Assembly: GCA_963930775.1 (NCBI GenBank)
Contig: OZ005693.1
Location: 3,472,001-3,536,000, forward strand
Length of the DNA: 64,000 nt
Source of the DNA: Cliona cf. orientalis
Taxonomy: Eukaryota; Porifera; Demospongiae; Clionaida; Clionaidae
Direction: 5' to 3'
In this document: positions 59,581-64,000 of the stretch, one piece after another
Numbering within the stretch: the stretch's first letter is position 1
How the letters are laid out: the number at the start of each line of letters is the position of its first letter
Notes under the pieces: generated by a model
Told to the model about the DNA's origin: nothing
Seen by the model: only the letters and a program-made list of their open reading frames with translations
Database searches by the model: none
Program-made: the position numbers and the translations under genes

Positions 59581-59749
59581 TACGTTAAATTGGCCTTCAA
59601 GACATATCTAGATCTGTTATATTAGCGGTTAACATATTTGCTTATATAGGTTGTTGTCAGCATCATCCCATGCGTACAAAATAATCAGAACCCTCATAAA
59701 TATAAACTTATCTGACATGGATTCAGAATTAAGAACCAAAAAGTGCATG

Positions 59750-60200
59750 CACAAAACCACTCTACATACAAACAGCCCTCTGGTCAAAGACCACCTCTAG
59801 AACCCAACCAAAGACCACCAATTATGTGGAAATTAAAGACCATCACTGATCTCAACTAGAGCTCTGTAGATCAAATACCCCACGTGCACATTGCACAATC
59901 TGTAGATCTACCTTGGAATGGAATTTTGCCACAGTAATGCGCGACTGGAAAGAGAAAAGTTCTCATATTAGAAGAGGAGTGATTCATCGGGCTAAAAATA
60001 TCCCTGTGACTGGAGGTTGAAAAGTAGTTTCTTTCTTATGAATACGGGTACCAAGCAACTATTTTTCATATAAATTATGTATGGCATAATGCAATCCACT
60101 CTTGCAAAGCTCCACCTATTGCTCCACCCTCCTCTGGTGGAAGACCACCTCGTTTGGGAGACCATTTTTATTTGGATTCAAGTGCGGTCTCTCAAAAGAG
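59750..60200. mobile_element. AGACCACC-rich remnant
   Basis: AAAGACCACC words (59793-59818), then GGAAGACCACCTCGTTTGGG and GGTCTCTCAAAAGAGGGACCACTGTAGT at 60140-60213, an ending seen in many animal DNA transposons. Left end not defined. Confidence 0.35.
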
Positions 60201-60529
60201 GGACCACTGTAGTAAAAAGGATGATTGTCATGACTGAATCGGTGCATTTTGGCATTTTTACTCCTTGAGGCTCTACTAAGTCGGTAAAAATTTATTCCCA
60301 TAGTGGATAATACATTGAGGCCGCGCGCGTGACGCGGAGCAATTTTATAGTATACGGACAAAAGCTGGCTCCGTGCACTTCCGCCCATTTCTGGACATGC
60401 TCACGCGATCACGTACCTGTCAAGATAACGGAAATTAGCGTGTCACTGCACTGCGCGCTACAAAATGGAATGGATTTATACCCAAGCTAAGGTGAGAGGT
60501 CAAGGTAGTCTTGAGCTAGCCCGAGAAAC

Positions 60530-60557
60530 AAGAAAGAAAGAAAGAAAGAAAGAAAGA
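60530..60557. repeat. (GAAA)n microsatellite
   Basis: Seven perfect units of AAAG. Confidence 0.95.
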
Positions 60558-60973
60558 TTGACAAATGGCTATTTTTCTAATATCTGGTTCTGCCATGGCA
60601 TGTACAATTTTTTTGATGAACGATCTTGATCTTGATGATACAGAATTTGCTGGAGATTCTGATTTTCACAGTTAGAAATTCCACAAAATTACCTGTTCTG
60701 AGATATTTGGGTGTTTATAATGTATTACATATATGGGAGTGTTCGGGCCATCCCTACTTATAGAGTCTACCGACTCTATGATAATATGCTTCATCTGGGA
60801 GCAACTAGTAACAGCTGTACTATATCATTATAATTATGATAATTCAGTACTACATCAAATTTGCACTCGAAAATGATACCGTTAACTATATGCATAATAC
60901 ATGTACAGTATGTGTAGGTAACTACCAAGTCAATGATCTATAGTCTATTATGCATTATCATAAAACAAGAAAT

Positions 60974-60979
60974 TTTATT
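60974..60979 (-). promoter_or_regulatory. Poly(A) signal for the CCC-repeat gene
   Basis: AATAAA on the minus strand about 115 bases past the predicted stop at 61096. Confidence 0.45.
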
Positions 60980-61095
60980 AATCGAGTCCTTTGTCTTTTT
61001 ATCTTTAACAGTTGAAACTATGGCTGCATATATATAGTAGTACAGTAGAAACGAGTAAGGTACGGCTGTAAGGCTATAGATCTTTCAAGGTGCAG

Positions 61096-62010
61096 TCAAT
61101 AAAATCTTAATTGCAGACTGCACTTGCAGGTATGAAAATTAATATCATACTATTCTATACAGTATAATTAATTTGCTTACCAGACATAACAAACATTTTT
61201 CCCATGGATGTCCTGGCCTTCAAAAGAGCTTCCCTTAAAGTCACAGCAACATTCATCATAATGTGTTCCACTATCATTTAATCCACCAGAGCAATCTCGT
61301 GTATGATAATAACAGTTCCCCCTTCCCCGAGGAAATTCAATGCAGTCAGACTCTTCGCTGTATATATAGTTACATGACAGAAGACAAATTCTACAACGTA
61401 TTATCTGATACAGCATTCTTTAATACAAAATAATTATCGTGCATGCACTGGCATGCATGCAGCCGACCGGTAGCTAACTTAATATTAATTGCACTGCTTA
61501 CCATTTGAAACAACCTTCAGGCCCATCAAAAGATTTTCCACCATTTTCACAGCAGCATTTCTTATGTGTTTCTGCGGTGAAGCTAGTTCCACCAAAGCAG
61601 TTATCATAGCTAGCGTAGCATTTACCCTCCTTCTCTAGCGTTTTGCACAAATAATCATGGCTGCATAATGGAGCAAGTTTCATTATTATGTCATGACATT
61701 GTATAAATTATTCCTCACCCTATAGTATAGACCTTATATCCTATATGTATTAATTTATAAATTTAAAACAGGGGTGGAATTACCATAGAAAAATTTCCTC
61801 CCTGTCATGTAAAGTGATTGTCCAATGAGAGCAAGTTATATAGCTCCTATGCATAGTAACAAGGTTTTCCCCAGTCGAAGGTGCAGCAAGCTGTGGCTGT
61901 AGCCGTACAGCTAGCTGTGCTGCTAGATAATATTATATTGGCTTCGTGGTATAGCTATGAATTAATTTTAAATACTGAGTAGCACTGTTGACACTATTAG
62001 CTACTAGTAC

Positions 62011-62042
<32 letters not shown>

Positions 62043-62656
62043 ATGCAGTAACTGTTAATATGTTTAGCATTCCTTACCATGTAAAGCAAGTATCTGACAC
62101 TTTAAATGACCCCCAATCATAAATACAGCAGCATTTATTAAAAGATCTCATTTTTTCATTAGAGCCATGGCAATCTAGGGCGTTACTGTAGCAGATCCCT
62201 TCACCTTGAGGTAGGCTAGTAATGCAGTCAGAAGATTTGCTGCAAAATTAATAACAATAGCTACATAACTTACGAGTGTGACAGTTTCTAAATAAAATTC
62301 AGTGTCTTGCATTCAGAAATTGCAACTTGTTTATTTACCATGGGACACAACCAGCTGGCCCACTAAAAGACAATCCACCAGAGTGACAGCAACATTCATG
62401 GTGTGAGTGTACAGTAACGCTCCATTGCTGGTACCAACAGTGCGCATTAAGACAAAAGCATTGTCCTGCCTGTTGTATTTCACCTGTGAATACCAAATTA
62501 ATACTCTATCTATCTAGTTCTGATAGCTAATCACTCACCATGGTTTGCAGTCAAAGTTTGGAAATAGTTGTCAATAGACTTTTCCCCATCATGTTCTGCC
62601 AGAGCTATGGCTAGAAACACTGACAGAATCACTTCAGTGACACACATACTCTTCAT
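61096..62656 (-). CDS. Secreted protein with four 8-cysteine CCC (TB-like) repeats, six exons
   Basis: Predicted exons: 62656-62539, 62483-62339, 62239-62078, 61660-61502, 61357-61181, 61117-61096, all with GT/AG ends. Exon 1 gives MKSMCVTEVILSVFLAIALA, a signal peptide. Exons 2-5 each encode one repeat: G-x-C-[YF], Cys, then CCC, a GG-x-SF-x-G turn, C-x2-C and C-x4-C; exon joins split the Cys codon of C-x2-C as TG/C (phase 2). The spacing CCC..C-x2-C resembles fibrillin/LTBP TB domains, though the usual Trp after CCC is replaced by Ser-Phe. About 260 residues. The short last exon (LQLRFY then stop) is the least sure part; first repeat lacks the leading C-x4-C. Function unknown; extracellular. 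Confidence 0.72.
62011..62041. repeat. (AAT)n microsatellite in intron 3
   Basis: Ten AAT units in the intron between exons 3 and 4 of the CCC-repeat gene. Confidence 0.95.
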
Positions 62657-63021
62657 TCCTGAGAGATAATAATATTATACAGATATGGTGGACGCTTCCT
62701 TACTTAAATACGTATACTGTACGATGATTGTGTAGATCTACATCTGAGGGAAGCCATGCATGTTTAACTGAAACCAAATGATAATGATGGATACACTCTC
62801 GCATAGAAATTTTAGGACTGCACATACTATTATTACAGTCTCGTGGATAAAAGAAATTCTTACTCGCACTGTAACAGTTAGTATCTGATAAGTCACTAAC
62901 AACAATCATGCATGGTGTGATATTAATCAGAGTGTATGCTTTGGTCAAAATAAATGATTAATACCCAATCATAAATCTGTAGATAAGCTAAAGTTCATTG
63001 GTCTCATATATTATACGTATA
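62657..63021. other. Upstream of the CCC-repeat gene
   Basis: Presumed promoter region on the minus strand; no clear box seen. A Cys-containing open stretch (62700-62948, with DTNCYSA and RDCNNSMC) may be a worn exon. Confidence 0.35.
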
Positions 63022-63276
63022 CAGTGGCGTAAGAAGATGTTTTTGAATAGGGGGGCTTTAAAATACATTGTGCGCAAAGCACGCTAAAATTTTTTGGACC
63101 ACACATAAATGCTATCAAATCATGCCCATTTTTGTGCTAATTTGGCTTTAAAGTGGATGATATCATTCACAAAATCTCTAGCAAAAAAAAAATAGACTTC
63201 TGCTTACCACTACGCCCACTTGCCTGAAAAGATGGGGGGCTACAGCCCCCCCCCCCCCTTGCTTCTTACGCCAGTG
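63022..63276. mobile_element. CAGTGGCG-ended MITE, 5 bp duplication GTATA
   Basis: Left end CAGTGGCGTAAGAAG, right end (inverted) CACTGGCGTAAGAAGC. GTATA at 63017-63021 and 63277-63281. Contains GGGGGGCT and a run of 14 C near 63246. Different interior from the two GGATCC-type members. Confidence 0.88.
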
Positions 63277-63325
63277 GTATATACCATGTACCAGGTAGTG
63301 ACAGTTGAGTAATAAGGGTGGCAGG

Positions 63326-63763
63326 TAGGCCTCGACCAAATATTCCTCTAAACTTGCCCATTATTCAAGAACTTTATTCTTGAATATCTATCCCATTATT
63401 CAAGAGAACGTCACCTATTATTCTTAAAAAAGCTGCAAACAAAACATGAATGTGACCCGGCCGGGAATGTAGCTGCATGTAGCTATAGACTTAACATGTA
63501 ACTTTTCTCATTCTTGTACGTTCCGAGGGTCAAAGTGCTCTTGGCACTTCCATAAAGTGATCGAGGACTGTGACTGTATATCTGGATCCAGTGCTTCTTC
63601 CATTTGACCACAGGCTCTCGTCACATGGCACAAAATTTTCTATTTTAAGCACATCCTGCGCATGCACAGTACTTCCTTGAGCAGTTGAAAGCCCATTATT
63701 CAACTTTCTCAAGAAGCTGCCTATTATTCAAAAAATTATTCCCGAATATTTGGCCCAGGCCTA
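63326..63763. mobile_element. 438 bp hAT-type MITE
   Basis: Ends TAGGCCTCGACCAAATATTC and (inverted) TAGGCCTGGGCCAAATATTC. The 8 bp GTGGCAGG is duplicated (63318-63325, 63764-63771), the hAT signature. Inside, CCTATTATTC-like words recur at both ends as subterminal repeats. No transposase. Confidence 0.92.
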
Positions 63764-63846
63764 GTGGCAGGTGGCTGCTGCTAGCTAGCTAGTTGCCTGC
63801 ATTGGAAGTAACAATAACGTTCAGGCATACACGAGTGACAGTTATA

Positions 63847-63876
63847 TAGCTAGCTAGCTAGCTATAGCTAGCTAAT
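63847..63876. repeat. (AGCT)n-rich run
   Basis: Repeated TAGC/AGCT words, self-complementary; a shorter run is at 63779-63794. Confidence 0.85.
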
Positions 63877-64000
63877 TAATAGCTGCAGGACCGAAGGAAC
63901 ATAGTAAGTGTCAGTGCTAGCTAAGTAGATCTATATGCTACCAAATATTGCTACCCATTTAGGCCAGCTATCAGGTAACCTTGTGCAGTGGAAGTAACAA

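Noticed and set aside
62700-62948. Cys-containing open stretch upstream of the CCC-repeat gene
   Set aside because: Lacks the CCC triplet and clear splice sites; could be a worn exon but cannot be supported as a gene.
1-64000. CRISPR arrays, tRNA, rRNA, bacterial operons
   Set aside because: No spacer-repeat array, no clear tRNA A/B box pairs, no rRNA-like blocks and no ribosome-binding-site patterns were seen; the window is eukaryotic.

Overview
The window looks like nuclear DNA of an early-branching marine animal, most plausibly a sponge. This is an inference from AT-rich, gene-sparse sequence, a same-strand array of intronless transporter genes, many short inverted-repeat transposons, and one ordinary multi-exon secreted-protein gene with GT/AG introns. 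No bacterial operons, tRNA, rRNA or CRISPR were seen.

Regions 0.9-14 kb and 19-57 kb are one minus-strand array of divergent SLC15/POT-family (peptide/histidine-transporter-like) membrane proteins, numbered here POT1 to POT15 in coordinate order, plus fragments. Four copies are open from start to stop: POT2 (3806-5431), POT8 (30340-32049), POT13 (48857-50569) and POT14 (51663-53273). POT5 is open except for its N-terminus. The others are pseudogenes at every stage of decay. Subfamily 1 (POT1, 2, 3, 14, 15) flanks subfamily 2 (POT4 to POT13). Spacers between genes are also repeated, so whole gene-plus-spacer blocks were duplicated: POT5-POT6-POT7 matches POT9-POT10-POT11, POT8 plus its upstream spacer matches POT11 plus its spacer, and POT2 with its downstream DNA matches POT3. 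The proteins keep the POT marks (GWLxDxxxGRY, FGLDQL, SQxPYSM[RK]G) but have no ExxER motif in helix 1. About 120 bp coding the central cytoplasmic loop is nearly identical in DNA between two subfamilies that differ strongly elsewhere.

Many mobile elements interrupt the array: two TTAA-flanked 1 kb MITEs, TA-flanked MITEs, Harbinger-type MITEs (TTA or TAA duplication), a CAGTGG-ended family with 5 bp duplications, a hAT-type MITE (8 bp), a nested three-element stack inside POT11, a 5'-truncated LINE inside POT9, and two broken tyrosine-recombinase element copies, one carrying a 128 bp minisatellite. Several insertions can be proved by comparing the filled and empty paralogous sites.

From 57 to 61 kb only decayed repeats were seen. 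At 61.1-62.7 kb a minus-strand six-exon gene encodes a signal peptide followed by four tandem 8-cysteine CCC-type (TB-like) repeats, one per exon. Two MITEs and simple repeats close the window.
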